A DNA stretch of 37,741 nt from assembly GCA_017455065.1 (NCBI GenBank), contig JAFTBU010000055.1:1-37741 (forward strand), read 5' to 3'. The notes below the pieces were generated by a model, which searched no databases, had not been told where the DNA came from, and was given only the letters and a program-made list of their open reading frames with translations. Both the position numbers and the translations under genes were made by a program. The stretch comes from Bacteroidales bacterium (GTDB lineage: Bacteria; Bacteroidota; Bacteroidia; Bacteroidales; UBA932). This document shows, one piece after another, positions 1 to 8,448 of this stretch. Each line of letters opens with the position of its first letter. Position 1 is the stretch's first letter.

Positions 1-125
1 GGCATGGCTGCACGGATACGGGTGTCATCCGTGATCTCGAATTTCTCATTTAGAGGGACGTTGAAATCCACTCTGACGATGGCTTTCTTGCCAGCGAAAT
101 CATAATTGTCGATGTGCTTTTGCAT
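1..125 (-). CDS. pgk: Phosphoglycerate kinase, N-terminal part (cut by window edge)
   Basis: The minus strand from the ATG at 125 reads 41 codons and runs off the window. The N-terminus includes [12 protein letters not shown], the phosphoglycerate kinase signature in which Arg, Asp and Asn bind 3-phosphoglycerate, followed by [12 protein letters not shown], also typical of the family. The enzyme makes ATP from 1,3-bisphosphoglycerate in glycolysis, in the cytoplasm. A -7 box (159-166, minus) lies 33 nt upstream, so the mRNA should have a short leader. It is divergent from the methyltransferase at 195. Identification is firm; only the N-terminus is seen. Confidence 0.93.
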   Translation of the reverse strand, partial: MQKHIDNYDFAGKKAIVRVDFNVPLNEKFEITDDTRIRAAM

Positions 126-158
126 AAATATATGAAGCTTAATATGTTTTCGGAATGG

Positions 159-187
159 CAAATTTAGTAATTTTCTCCATATCTTTG
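159..187. promoter_or_regulatory. Face-to-face divergent promoter, pgk / methyltransferase
   Basis: CAAATTTA at 159-166 is the minus-strand -7 box TAAATTTG for pgk. TATCTTTG at 180-187 is the plus-strand -7 box for the methyltransferase. The two are 13 nt apart and point away from each other. The plus box is 7 nt before the ATG at 195, so that mRNA is probably leaderless. Confidence 0.6.
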
Positions 188-194
188 CAATGTT

Positions 195-1112
195 ATGGTC
201 GAATATCCCGGAACACAGTGGAAAGATTATGAGCTGATTGACAGCGGAAAAGGCGAGAAGCTCGAGCGCTTCGGCCGTTTCTGCCTCGCACGTCCCGAGC
301 CCAAGGCTCTTTGGGACAAAACCATGAGCGAGCCGGACTGGAACAGGATGGCTCACACCCGGTTCAAGCCGGGCGCCGGATTCGGAAAGGCCGGCAAGGA
401 AGACAGCGGCACCTGGACCATGCTCAAGCCCATGGACGACCAGTGGTATATCCGCTACCCCGGCGTCGCCGACGGACTCCGGCTCGACCTGCGCCTCGGC
501 CTCACTTCTTTCAAGCACGTAGGCGTCTTCCCCGAGCAGGCCCCCAACTGGGAATTCATCTTCGGCCAGGTCTCCAGACTCAAGGCCGCGGGGAAAGAAA
601 AGCCCCGGGTCCTCAACCTTTTCGCCTACACCGGAGCAGCATCCCTCGCCGCCAAGGCGGCGGGTGCGGATGTGACGCATCTCGATTCGGTCCGGCAGGT
701 GGTGACCTGGGCCCGTGGCAATATGGAAAGCTCCGGCATGGACGGCATCCGCTGGGTGGTGGAGGATGCCATGAAATTTGCCCGCAGGGAGCTCAAGAGG
801 GGCAATCTGTACGACGGCATCATCCTCGACCCTCCCGCCTACGGGCACGGTCCCGACGGGGAGAAATGGAAACTCGACGAATGCCTTTTCGACATGATGA
901 AGACCGTCGCGTCCATACTCGCCCCCAAGGACAGTTTCCTCGTTCTCAACCTCTACTCCAACGGCTATTCAGCCCTGCTCGGCGAGACCGTGGTGCGCCA
1001 AGCCTTCGGCCTGGCACCTTCGCAGCAGGGTATTACGAGCGGAGAGCTTTCCCTGTGCGACCGCTTCGGAAAAGCCCTCCCTCTGAGTATCTATGTAAGG
1101 CTGGTCAGATAG
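195..1112 (+). CDS. Class I SAM-dependent methyltransferase, RlmI/RlmK-like
   Basis: A 305-residue cytoplasmic protein of the SAM-dependent rRNA methyltransferase type. Residues 138-150 carry the SAM-binding motif I ([12 protein letters not shown]) and 209-217 carry motif [10 protein letters not shown]. DPPxxG-type motifs are found in RNA base methyltransferases; the substrate here is not determined. No N-terminal PUA domain is present, unlike RlmI of enterobacteria. The ATG at 195 is preferred because the -7 box at 180-187 lies just upstream; another ATG at 190 would be only 2 nt after the box. The stop is 1 nt from the stop of the convergent DUF2723 gene, leaving no room for a terminator. 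Confidence 0.8.
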   Translation: MVEYPGTQWKDYELIDSGKGEKLERFGRFCLARPEPKALWDKTMSEPDWNRMAHTRFKPGAGFGKAGKEDSGTWTMLKPMDDQWYIRYPGVADGLRLDLRLGLTSFKHVGVFPEQAPNWEFIFGQVSRLKAAGKEKPRVLNLFAYTGAASLAAKAAGADVTHLDSVRQVVTWARGNMESSGMDGIRWVVEDAMKFARRELKRGNLYDGIILDPPAYGHGPDGEKWKLDECLFDMMKTVASILAPKDSFLVLNLYSNGYSALLGETVVRQAFGLAPSQQGITSGELSLCDRFGKALPLSIYVRLVR

Positions 1113-1113
1113 A

Positions 1114-4100
1114 CTAGCTGTCCTGGATCGTCACTCCCGCCGAGGTCACCAGATTGTTGAACTGGTTCCTCAAGTTCTCAGAGCCTTCAGCATCCCCTCC
1201 GAGCTTCATGATGTCGGTGAGGAAATATATGTAGCTTCCACAGAGCTCGAAATCGGTCTGCGCCACCTGGTAGAAGTCCAGATAGTACTTGGCAGTGACG
1301 AGAAGCTCCTCTCCGAGCTGGGCAGCGAGCGCGGCAGCCTTTTCCTTCTTGCCCAGTTTGTAGTACAGGTCCACCATGCTGCAGACCATGTAGTCATTGG
1401 ACGAGAAGCCCACGCAGATGGATTCGAGAGGATAGTGCTTCATGATGGCCAGACCCTTGTCCACGAGGGCTTCCGCCTCGTCGTTGTAACCCAGGTCATA
1501 GAAAGTCTTGGCGGCCGAGTAGAACAGGCCCCTGACGGACATCACGCCCAGGTGGGAATAGAGGTTCTGGTGGTCGATGAAATAGTCTCCCCTGGCCAGG
1601 GCGTCCCATTTGTACTCCTCGGTGAAGAGGCGGTGCAGTTCGTTGGGATCGCAGAGACCGACACTGCTGTTTGAAGAACCGGTCTTGATGGGCACGAACT
1701 TGTGGGAATAGCCCTCGAACATGAGATAATCCTTGATGCCGATGTTGATGTTGATGTCGCCGCCGCCGCTCAGGAAATGGAGAGGACGGTCCCACTGGTA
1801 ATTGGCCAGCAGGTCGAGAAAGAACAGCTCGGGCTTGGTGATGAAGTCCTTGGAATCGGGGATGGTGAGGATGATCTCATCGGGTATCACCTCCTCGAAA
1901 TCGCTGCTGAGTATGCCGTACTTGATCACGTTCTCCTTGTTGACAGGGACGGATATCTGCCTGGAGGCGATGTAGTCCACCCTCTTGCCGTTGGTGAGAG
2001 GCACCTTGAGCTCGGGATGGCGGAAGATGGCCACTACGTCGGATATGGACATCACCCCGCCGCGGGTGTCGTTGATGGGCACATATTCATTGGAACCGTA
2101 GAGATACATTTCGTGGGGGATGCTGAGTTTCAGCGGGGCGGACTCGTTGCAGGCCCAGGTCATCTGGTCGATGTGCCAGTCGGTGCCGAGCAGGGAAGTG
2201 TTGCAGATACGCACGTCGGTGCGGACATTCTCCACCTCCTGGGCGTACCAGAGAGGGAAGGTGTCATTGTCCCCGTGGGTGACGAGTATGCCGTCGGGGC
2301 CGCAGGAATTGAGATAATTGGCTGCAAGCTCGGGGGCCGTGGCGCGGTTGGAGCGGTCGTGGTCATCCCAGTTCTGGGCGGCCATGAGGGCGGGTACGCC
2401 GAGGAAGAGCACGGTCACCAGGCCGGCGATGAGCACCGAATCACGCTTGGTGGCTTCCTTGATCCAGGTATATACGGCCGCTACGGCCAGACCTATCCAC
2501 ACGCAGAAGAAGTAGAAGGAGCCCGCATAGGCGTAGTCCCTCTCCCTGACCTGCAGAGGCGGCTGGTTGAGATATATCACGATGGCTATACCTGTCATGA
2601 AGAACATCAGGAAGGTCAGCCAGAATCCCCTCTTGTCCCTGAAGAACTGGAAGAAGAGGCCCAGCAGGCCGAGTATCAGGGGCAGGAAGAAATAGTGGTT
2701 CTTGCCCTTGTTGTCCTTGAGAGCCTCGGGAGCGTCGTCATGGCTGCCCAGGCGTATCTCGTCGAGGAAGTCGATGCCGCTCTCCCAGTTTCCGAAGAAT
2801 ACGTCGCCGGGAGTGGGGCTGTGGATGTCGTTCTGGCGTCCCACGAAATTCCACATGAAGTACCTCCAGTACATCCAGTTCAGCTGGTAGTCGAAGAAGT
2901 ACAGCAGGTTGGCGCCCATCGTAGGCTTGCGATAGGTGGCGCCGGGGACTGAATGGCCCTTGCCCTGGGTGTAGACGGAGTAGAATTCCTCATACTTGCC
3001 GTTGCCGAGAGACTGCCACATACGGGGGAAGAGCATCTTTCCGGAAGAACGGTACTTGGGGGTGAGGGGGCCTTGCACTTTCTTGTATTTTCCGTCGAGC
3101 GGGGCCCAGTAAGTGGTGTTCTTCAGATCGTACGGAGCGTCGAAATACTGACCGTAGACTATGGGGGAACTGCCGTACTGCTCGCGGGAAAGGTATCTCA
3201 CGAGGGTGAAGGCGTTGTCCGGCTGGTACTCGTTGGTCGGAGTCTTGGCGCAGGAACGGATGATATCGATGGAAAATACCGAGAATCCTATGATGATGGA
3301 GGTAAGGCAGAGCAGGGCCGTGTTCAGGAAGACCCTTTCCTGGCGAAGGGTGACGAAGAGTCCCCAGAAGCAGGCAGCGAACACCAGCAGCATGAACACT
3401 GCGGCTCCGGTGTTGTACGGGAGGCCGAGGGTGTTGACGAAGAACAGGTCCACGTAGGCCGCCAGCTTGGGCAGGATGGGGATCACCACAAAGAGTATGA
3501 GTCCCAGGATGACCACGCCGATGGCGAAGATCTTCACCACTTCCCAGAGGGTGAAACGGGTGTTCTCCCTCTTCTTGAAAAAGTACATGAAGACCAGGGC
3601 CGGGATGGCCAGGAGGTTCAGCAGGTGGACGCCTATGGACAGACCCATCAGGAAGGCTATCAGCACTATCCAGCGGTTGGCATGGGGCTCGTCGGCATGG
3701 TCGTACCACATGGTCATGGCCCAGAATACGGCTGCCGTGAAGAGCGAGGACATAGCATACACCTCTCCCTCGACTGCGGAGAACCAGAAAGTGTCGGAGA
3801 AGCAGTAGGCGAGGGCGCCCACGAGGCCGGAGCCTATGATGGCAACGGCCTGGCCGGGGGTGTAGTCCCCGTCAGGGTCTTTCTTGACGAGCCTTTTCAC
3901 CAGGAAGACAATGGTCAGGTACAGGAAGAATATCGTCAGTGCCGAGCAGATGGCGCTCAGGGCGTTGACGAGGACTGCCGCATGCATATTGTCCCCGAAC
4001 AAGGTGAAAAAGCGGGCGAAGAGCTGGAACACGGGGTTTCCCGGGGGATGTCCCACTTCGAGCTTGTAGGATGAGGCAATGAACTCGCCGCAGTCCCAGA

Positions 4101-4206
4101 AGGATGCGGTGGGCTCTATCGTGGCCAAATAAGTGACGGCGGAAATGACGAGCGCTGCCACAGCGCTGATCCGGTGCCACAGGTTGAATGTTTTCTGGTT
4201 CATCAT
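1114..4206 (-). CDS. DUF2723 family membrane glycosyltransferase (GT-C type, GT117-like)
   Basis: A 1,030-residue integral membrane protein. The N-terminal half has about a dozen hydrophobic segments. Early in it is the DUF2723 hallmark around residues 30-48, IEPTASFWDCGEFIASSY followed by HPPGNP, whose acidic residues are expected to be catalytic in GT-C enzymes using a lipid-linked sugar. The C-terminal third is soluble and looks helical/TPR-like. The open frame extends to 4251, but that extension runs through a clear minus-strand -7 box (4213-4220), so translation should start at the ATG ATG pair at 4206/4203, 6 nt after the box. The likely role is glycosylation of exported proteins or envelope glycans. 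The acceptor is unknown. Confidence 0.85.
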   Translation of the reverse strand: MMNQKTFNLWHRISAVAALVISAVTYLATIEPTASFWDCGEFIASSYKLEVGHPPGNPVFQLFARFFTLFGDNMHAAVLVNALSAICSALTIFFLYLTIVFLVKRLVKKDPDGDYTPGQAVAIIGSGLVGALAYCFSDTFWFSAVEGEVYAMSSLFTAAVFWAMTMWYDHADEPHANRWIVLIAFLMGLSIGVHLLNLLAIPALVFMYFFKKRENTRFTLWEVVKIFAIGVVILGLILFVVIPILPKLAAYVDLFFVNTLGLPYNTGAAVFMLLVFAACFWGLFVTLRQERVFLNTALLCLTSIIIGFSVFSIDIIRSCAKTPTNEYQPDNAFTLVRYLSREQYGSSPIVYGQYFDAPYDLKNTTYWAPLDGKYKKVQGPLTPKYRSSGKMLFPRMWQSLGNGKYEEFYSVYTQGKGHSVPGATYRKPTMGANLLYFFDYQLNWMYWRYFMWNFVGRQNDIHSPTPGDVFFGNWESGIDFLDEIRLGSHDDAPEALKDNKGKNHYFFLPLILGLLGLFFQFFRDKRGFWLTFLMFFMTGIAIVIYLNQPPLQVRERDYAYAGSFYFFCVWIGLAVAAVYTWIKEATKRDSVLIAGLVTVLFLGVPALMAAQNWDDHDRSNRATAPELAANYLNSCGPDGILVTHGDNDTFPLWYAQEVENVRTDVRICNTSLLGTDWHIDQMTWACNESAPLKLSIPHEMYLYGSNEYVPINDTRGGVMSISDVVAIFRHPELKVPLTNGKRVDYIASRQISVPVNKENVIKYGILSSDFEEVIPDEIILTIPDSKDFITKPELFFLDLLANYQWDRPLHFLSGGGDININIGIKDYLMFEGYSHKFVPIKTGSSNSSVGLCDPNELHRLFTEEYKWDALARGDYFIDHQNLYSHLGVMSVRGLFYSAAKTFYDLGYNDEAEALVDKGLAIMKHYPLESICVGFSSNDYMVCSMVDLYYKLGKKEKAAALAAQLGEELLVTAKYYLDFYQVAQTDFELCGSYIYFLTDIMKLGGDAEGSENLRNQFNNLVTSAGVTIQDS

Positions 4207-4209
4207 AAC

Positions 4210-4244
4210 TTGCAAAGATACAAAAGGAATCCTTATCTTTGCAA
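4210..4244. promoter_or_regulatory. Symmetric bidirectional promoter, DUF2723 / SUI1-like gene
   Basis: A perfect 11-bp inverted repeat, TTGCAAAGATA (4210-4220) and TATCTTTGCAA (4234-4244), is formed by two -7 boxes facing outward with 13 nt between them. The TTTG read on the minus strand at 4245-4242 lies 21 nt from the minus -7 box, as expected for a -33 element. On the plus strand CTTG at 4209-4212 sits at the equivalent place. Each promoter therefore uses the edge of the other as its -33 region. Confidence 0.7.
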
Positions 4245-4258
4245 AAATCATCCCTAAG

Positions 4259-4606
4259 ATGAGCGAAAACGACTGGAAGAAAAGACTTGGCGTGGTTTAT
4301 TCCACCAATCCCGATTTCAATTACGTCAGCGACGATGCCGCCGTAGAGGCTGAGACGCTGCCGCCGCAGAAGCAGAGGCTCACGGTCTGCATCGACCGCA
4401 GGGCCCGCGCCGGCAAGCAGGTGACCCTGGTCAAGGGTTTCACCGGCACCGCCGCGGATCTCGCAGCCCTAGGAAAGACGCTGAAGGTCAAGTGCGGGGT
4501 CGGGGGTACCGCCAAGGACGGGGAGATCACCATCCAGGGCGACCTCCGCGACAAAGTCACCGCCCTGCTCTGCGAGATGGGGTACAATGCCAAAAGAGGT
4601 AACTGA
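4259..4606 (+). CDS. yciH: SUI1/eIF1-like translation factor (YciH family)
   Basis: A 115-residue protein. The conserved SUI1 core is in the C-terminal two thirds: a basic strand with ARAGKQVTLVKGF near residues 50-62, then LKVKCGVGGTAKDGEITIQGD, matching the eIF1/YciH fold, which binds the small ribosomal subunit near the decoding site. Its precise role in bacteria is unsettled. The longer in-frame extension upstream of 4259 would run back through the divergent promoter and the start of the DUF2723 gene, so the ATG at 4259, 17 nt after the plus -7 box, is chosen. It is the first gene of an overlapping operon: its TGA overlaps the ATG of the DUF4271 gene. Confidence 0.85.
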   Translation: MSENDWKKRLGVVYSTNPDFNYVSDDAAVEAETLPPQKQRLTVCIDRRARAGKQVTLVKGFTGTAADLAALGKTLKVKCGVGGTAKDGEITIQGDLRDKVTALLCEMGYNAKRGN

Positions 4607-5316
4607 TGCTGCAGGATTCCGCATTCACCGGCGGCCGCATAGTGATGCCGCAGACTCCCGGAGACCTCCTGCCGGCGGCCGCCTGGAGCGACAGCCCGCT
4701 GGTGAGGGTGCTGATTGCCATATCCGTCTTCCTGCTCCTGATCGCCCTGCTGGACATCATCCGCCTGCTCCCCGACATCTTCGAGGCCGTCTCCCGCTGG
4801 AAGGGCAATGTCAACCTGGAGCACAACCTCAGCATAGCCCGCAACCGCGACCGCATCGCCTACGCCTTCTTCCTCCCGTTCTGCCTGATCTGCGACCGCT
4901 TCGGATTTTACACCCCCCGTTTCCTGGCTTTCATTCCAGAAGGATACACCGTGCTGGGGGTGCTCGGAGCCTGGCTCGTCTTCCTGATGCTGCGGTGGCT
5001 GCTGTTCTTTTTCTGGCACCCTTCGGGCGTGGATCACGACCACAGGATGGCCGCCCACAGGAACCTTTTCAACAAATTCATATTCTTCACCATGCTGATG
5101 CTCCTGACGGTGGGCATATTCGCCCTCACAGGCACTTCAGAAGGCACTTTCAGATTGATACTGCTCGCTGAAACGGGCCTCATGTTCCTCCTCTCCTGGA
5201 TACACACGGTTCAAATTTTAAATACCCGATGTGCGGGATTAAGCACTTTTTTGTATCTTTGCGCCCTGGAATTCGCACCGGCGGCATTGCTTGTGATTAG
5301 TGCATTGCTTTTATGA
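4606..5316 (+). CDS. DUF4271 family membrane protein
   Basis: A 236-residue protein with hydrophobic segments near residues 33-55, 85-105, 113-137, 155-175, 180-200 and 212-235, so an inner-membrane protein. It matches the DUF4271 family of Bacteroidota in its sequence and by lying directly upstream of hemD, which is the usual arrangement. Biochemical role unknown. The start overlaps the previous stop (TGATG), and its own stop overlaps the hemD start (ATGA), so the operon is translationally coupled. The 3' end contains a TATCTTTG (5254-5261) that could be an internal promoter for the downstream genes. Confidence 0.8.
   Translation: MLQDSAFTGGRIVMPQTPGDLLPAAAWSDSPLVRVLIAISVFLLLIALLDIIRLLPDIFEAVSRWKGNVNLEHNLSIARNRDRIAYAFFLPFCLICDRFGFYTPRFLAFIPEGYTVLGVLGAWLVFLMLRWLLFFFWHPSGVDHDHRMAAHRNLFNKFIFFTMLMLLTVGIFALTGTSEGTFRLILLAETGLMFLLSWIHTVQILNTRCAGLSTFLYLCALEFAPAALLVISALLL
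5254..5261 (+). promoter_or_regulatory. Possible internal promoter for hemD-rnpA-yidD
   Basis: An exact TATCTTTG -7 box lies inside the last codons of the DUF4271 gene, about 50 nt before the hemD ATG, in a locally AT-rich stretch. No convincing TTTG is found 19-21 nt upstream, and the bases also encode conserved-looking residues (TyrLeuCys), so it may be chance. Confidence 0.35.
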
Positions 5317-6047
5317 AGATACTTATATCCCAACAGACGCCATCAAACATGGCTCAGTATTCAGTACTGAAAGAGCATTTCGGAGTCGAACCGGAGTTTC
5401 ACCCTTTTTACCGAATCGAACCACTCACAGCCAAGGAATTCAGGGCACAGAGGATCAATTTCCAGGACTACACCGCTGTGGTATTTTCGTCCAGGATCGC
5501 CATCGACGCCTATTTCAAACTTTGTGAGGAATTCCGTTTCAAGGTGCCCGAGACCATGAAGTATTTCTGCACCACCGAGATGGTGGCCATGTATCTCCAG
5601 AAGCACATCGTGTTCCGCAAGAGGAAGATCTTCTCCGGGAACGGCACTCCCGAATCCATAATCTCCATCATAGGTTCCAAGCACAAGGCTGAGAAATTCC
5701 TCATCGCCACTTCGGACAACTCCCACTCGGATGTCATCACCAGCCTCTTCGACAAGAACAAGCTGGACTACTCGACCGCCGTGCTGGTGAAGTCCGTCAA
5801 CCAGGACCTCCACGGACTGGATCTGGCTTCCTACGACATCGTGGTGCTCTGCAATTCCAACGATGTCAAGTCCCTCTATGAAAACTACCCCGATTTCCAG
5901 CAGGGTAATATCAAGTTCATCTCCTATGGCAAGGGAATAGTCAGGGCGATGGACGAGGCAGGTCTGACCATCGAAGTCAAGGCTCCCACCCCGGAGGCCC
6001 CTTCAGTGGCAAAGGCCATCGAAATGTACCTCGAGAAGCATTCATAA
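5313..6047 (+). CDS. hemD: Uroporphyrinogen-III synthase
   Basis: A 244-residue cytoplasmic protein of the HemD fold, two alternating alpha/beta domains that close and rearrange hydroxymethylbilane into uroporphyrinogen III. Recognisable pieces are VVFSSRIAIDAYFKL near residues 50-65 (the usual F-S-S/T segment), the strand/loop IATSDNSHSDVI near 130-141, and the C-terminal ISYGKGIVRAMDEAGL, matching the family's G-x-x-T/V-A-x-A-x-x-x-G pattern. Length is normal. It sits in an operon with rnpA and yidD, overlapping both neighbours by a few bases. No other haem genes are in view. Confidence 0.85.
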   Translation: MKILISQQTPSNMAQYSVLKEHFGVEPEFHPFYRIEPLTAKEFRAQRINFQDYTAVVFSSRIAIDAYFKLCEEFRFKVPETMKYFCTTEMVAMYLQKHIVFRKRKIFSGNGTPESIISIIGSKHKAEKFLIATSDNSHSDVITSLFDKNKLDYSTAVLVKSVNQDLHGLDLASYDIVVLCNSNDVKSLYENYPDFQQGNIKFISYGKGIVRAMDEAGLTIEVKAPTPEAPSVAKAIEMYLEKHS

Positions 6048-6427
6048 TGGTAAGTGCGGGTCCCGCTACCCTTTCCAAGGAACAGATAGTCCGTGGCAAG
6101 ACAAGTATCGACCGCCTGGTATCCGGTGGCAGATGGATCACTGGCTCCCGCATCAAATGCTGCTATCTCCACCCCGGCGGAGCTGAAGTCAGCCGCATCC
6201 TGGTTTCCGTACCCAAGAAATTTTTCAAGCGCGCGGTCAAGCGCAACCTCCTGAAGCGCCGCATGCGCGAGAGCTACCGCCTGCAGAAATCCCTGCTCGC
6301 CGGCTGCGAAGGCTGCCTGGACCTGATGTTCGTGTACAACAGCGCCGAATGCGCATCTTTCGATGAAATCAAGGAGGATGTGCGCATGATCATGGAAGGC
6401 ATAGCTGAAAAACTGGCGGAGAAATGA
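6047..6427 (+). CDS. rnpA: Ribonuclease P protein component
   Basis: A 126-residue basic protein that binds RNase P RNA and helps it mature tRNA 5' ends. The family's RNR motif is at residues 61-78 ([18 protein letters not shown]), preceded by the strand [11 protein letters not shown]. The start codon overlaps the hemD stop (TAATG) and the stop overlaps the yidD start (ATGA). The rnpA-yidD order is the classical bacterial arrangement, here with hemD upstream as in other Bacteroidota. Confidence 0.93.
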   Translation: MVSAGPATLSKEQIVRGKTSIDRLVSGGRWITGSRIKCCYLHPGGAEVSRILVSVPKKFFKRAVKRNLLKRRMRESYRLQKSLLAGCEGCLDLMFVYNSAECASFDEIKEDVRMIMEGIAEKLAEK

Positions 6428-6657
6428 AAAATGTCCTCAAGACCATATTCACGGCACCTTTCATACTGCTGATCAAGTTTTATCAGCTGTGCATCTCGCC
6501 GCTCACCCCGCCCTCCTGCCGCTTCACCCCCACCTGCTCGCAGTACGCCCTGGAGGCTTTCCGCAAATACGGCCCCTTCAAAGGTTTCTGGCTGAGTCTG
6601 AAAAGGATTTTGCGCTGCCATCCCTGGGGAGGCAGCGGCTACGATCCCGTCCCCTAG
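6424..6657 (+). CDS. yidD: Membrane protein insertion efficiency factor YidD
   Basis: A 77-residue protein with the highly conserved YidD core: an amphipathic N-terminus, then [20 protein letters not shown] with its conserved cysteines, [10 protein letters not shown], and the C-terminal [17 protein letters not shown]. It acts at the inner membrane face alongside YidC. It is the last gene of the operon. Its TAG lies in the palindrome CCTAGG, whose other strand supplies the stop of lepA, so the two convergent genes overlap by 4 bp. Confidence 0.95.
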   Translation: MKNVLKTIFTAPFILLIKFYQLCISPLTPPSCRFTPTCSQYALEAFRKYGPFKGFWLSLKRILRCHPWGGSGYDPVP

Positions 6658-8444
6658 GAATCGAGTTTGAGGACGGCCATGAAGGCGCTCTGGGGCACCT
6701 GGACCGTACCGATCTGGCGCATGCGCTTCTTTCCCTCTTTCTGCTTTTCGAGCAGTTTGCGCTTGCGGGTCACATCACCTCCGTAACATTTCGCAGTCAC
6801 ATCCTTGCGGACCTGCTTGACGGTCTCGCGGGCTATGATCTTGGCGCCGATGGCAGCCTGGATGGGGATGTCGAACTGCTGGCGGGGGATGAGGTCCTTG
6901 AGCTTGACGCACATCTTGCGGCCGAAATCGTAGGCATTGTCCTCATGGATGAGGGTGGAAAGGGCGTCGGCGGGCTCTCCGTTCAGCAGGATGTCCAGCT
7001 TCACCAGACGCGCCGGACGGTATCCCACGATGTGATAGTCGAATGAGGCGTATCCCCTGGAGATGGTCTTCAGCTTGTCATAGAAATCGAAGACGATCTC
7101 GGAGAGGGGCATGTCGTAATTGAGCTCCACCCTGTCGGCGGTGATGTAGTGCTGTCCGACGAGGGTGCCCCTGCGGTCCAGGCAGAGCTTCATGATGGGG
7201 CCGAAGTAGTCGGCCTTGCTGATGATCTGGGCGCGGATGTACGGCTCCTCGATGTGGTCGATGAGGGTGGGCGCCGGGAGGCCGGAGGGGTTGTGGACGT
7301 CGAGCACTTCCCCCTGCATGGTGTACACCTTGTAGGAGACGTTGGGCACGGTGGTGATGACGTCCATGTCGAATTCGCGGAAAAGTCTTTCCTGGACAAT
7401 CTCGAGATGCAGCAGCCCGAGGAAGCCGCAGCGGAAGCCGGAACCCAGGGCGAGGGAACTCTCCGGCTCATAGACGAATGAGGCGTCGTTGAGCTGGAAC
7501 TTCTCGAGCACCGCCCGGAGCTCTTCGAACTTGCTGGCATCAACGGGGTACATGCCGGCGAAGACCATGGGCTTGACCTCCTCGAATCCGGCGATAGCGG
7601 TGGAGCAGGGCTCCGCCACATGGGTGATAGTGTCGCCGACCTTGACCTCGGTGGCACTCTTGATACCGGTGATGATGTAGCCCACATCGCCGCAGCCCAC
7701 TTCGGCCGAAGGGATGAGCTTCATCTTCAACGCCCCCACTTCCTCGGCCTCGTACTCCATCCCGGTATTGAAGAACTTCACCTTGTCGCCCTTGCGGACG
7801 CTGCCGTTCTTGACTTTGAAATAGGCGATGACGCCCCGGAAGGAATTGAACACAGAGTCGAAGATGAGGGCCTGGAAACGTCCGTCGGGATCTCCCTGCG
7901 GGGCGGGGATGCGGTCCACGATGGCATCCAGGATAGGCGGCACGCCCTCACCGGTGCGGGCGGACACCTTGAAGACATCGGAAGGGTCGCAGCCGAGCAG
8001 GTCGCAGATCTCGTCCGTGACCACGTCCACCTGGGCCGATTCCATGTCTATCTTGTTCAGCACAGGGATGATCTCCAACCCGTGGTCTATGGCCATGTAG
8101 AGGTTGGAGATCGTCTGCGCCTGAATGCCCTGGGAGGCGTCCACCACCAGGAGGGCGCCTTCGCAGGACGCAATGCTTCTCGAAACTTCATAGGAGAAAT
8201 CCACATGCCCCGGAGTGTCGATGAGGTTCAGTTTGTACTGCTCCCCGTCTTTCTTGTAGAGCATCTGGATGGCGTGGCTCTTGATGGTGATGCCTTTCTC
8301 CTTCTCCAGGTCCATATCGTCCAACACCTGGTTTTCCATCTCCCGGGCGGCCAGGGTGCCGGTAAGCTCCAGCAGACGGTCGGCCAGGGTGCTCTTGCCA
8401 TGGTCGATATGGGCTATGATGCAGAAGTTCCGGATGTTTTTCAT
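6654..8444 (-). CDS. lepA: Elongation factor 4 (LepA), back-translocating GTPase
   Basis: A 596-residue translational GTPase, the usual length. G1 is AHIDHGKS (11-18), G3 DTPGH (76-80) and G4 NKID (130-133). The EF-G-like domains II, III and V follow, and the C-terminal domain ends in a basic stretch with [17 protein letters not shown] that binds tRNA and 23S rRNA. It acts on stalled or mistranslocated ribosomes. The start is 4 nt after the tkt stop, so the two are probably cotranscribed. No promoter is seen between them. Confidence 0.96.
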   Translation of the reverse strand: MKNIRNFCIIAHIDHGKSTLADRLLELTGTLAAREMENQVLDDMDLEKEKGITIKSHAIQMLYKKDGEQYKLNLIDTPGHVDFSYEVSRSIASCEGALLVVDASQGIQAQTISNLYMAIDHGLEIIPVLNKIDMESAQVDVVTDEICDLLGCDPSDVFKVSARTGEGVPPILDAIVDRIPAPQGDPDGRFQALIFDSVFNSFRGVIAYFKVKNGSVRKGDKVKFFNTGMEYEAEEVGALKMKLIPSAEVGCGDVGYIITGIKSATEVKVGDTITHVAEPCSTAIAGFEEVKPMVFAGMYPVDASKFEELRAVLEKFQLNDASFVYEPESSLALGSGFRCGFLGLLHLEIVQERLFREFDMDVITTVPNVSYKVYTMQGEVLDVHNPSGLPAPTLIDHIEEPYIRAQIISKADYFGPIMKLCLDRRGTLVGQHYITADRVELNYDMPLSEIVFDFYDKLKTISRGYASFDYHIVGYRPARLVKLDILLNGEPADALSTLIHEDNAYDFGRKMCVKLKDLIPRQQFDIPIQAAIGAKIIARETVKQVRKDVTAKCYGGDVTRKRKLLEKQKEGKKRMRQIGTVQVPQSAFMAVLKLDS

Positions 8445-8448
8445 CTGC

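Noticed and set aside
1702-2952. Long plus-strand open frame (416 codons) and another at 2953-4074
   Set aside because: They lie antisense to the DUF2723 gene, have Gly/Val/Glu-rich unnatural composition and no family resemblance; they are frame shadows of a GC-rich gene.
4133-4258. Extended N-terminus for the SUI1-like protein
   Set aside because: It would read back through the bidirectional promoter and into the DUF2723 coding start; the ATG at 4259 gives the family-like length.
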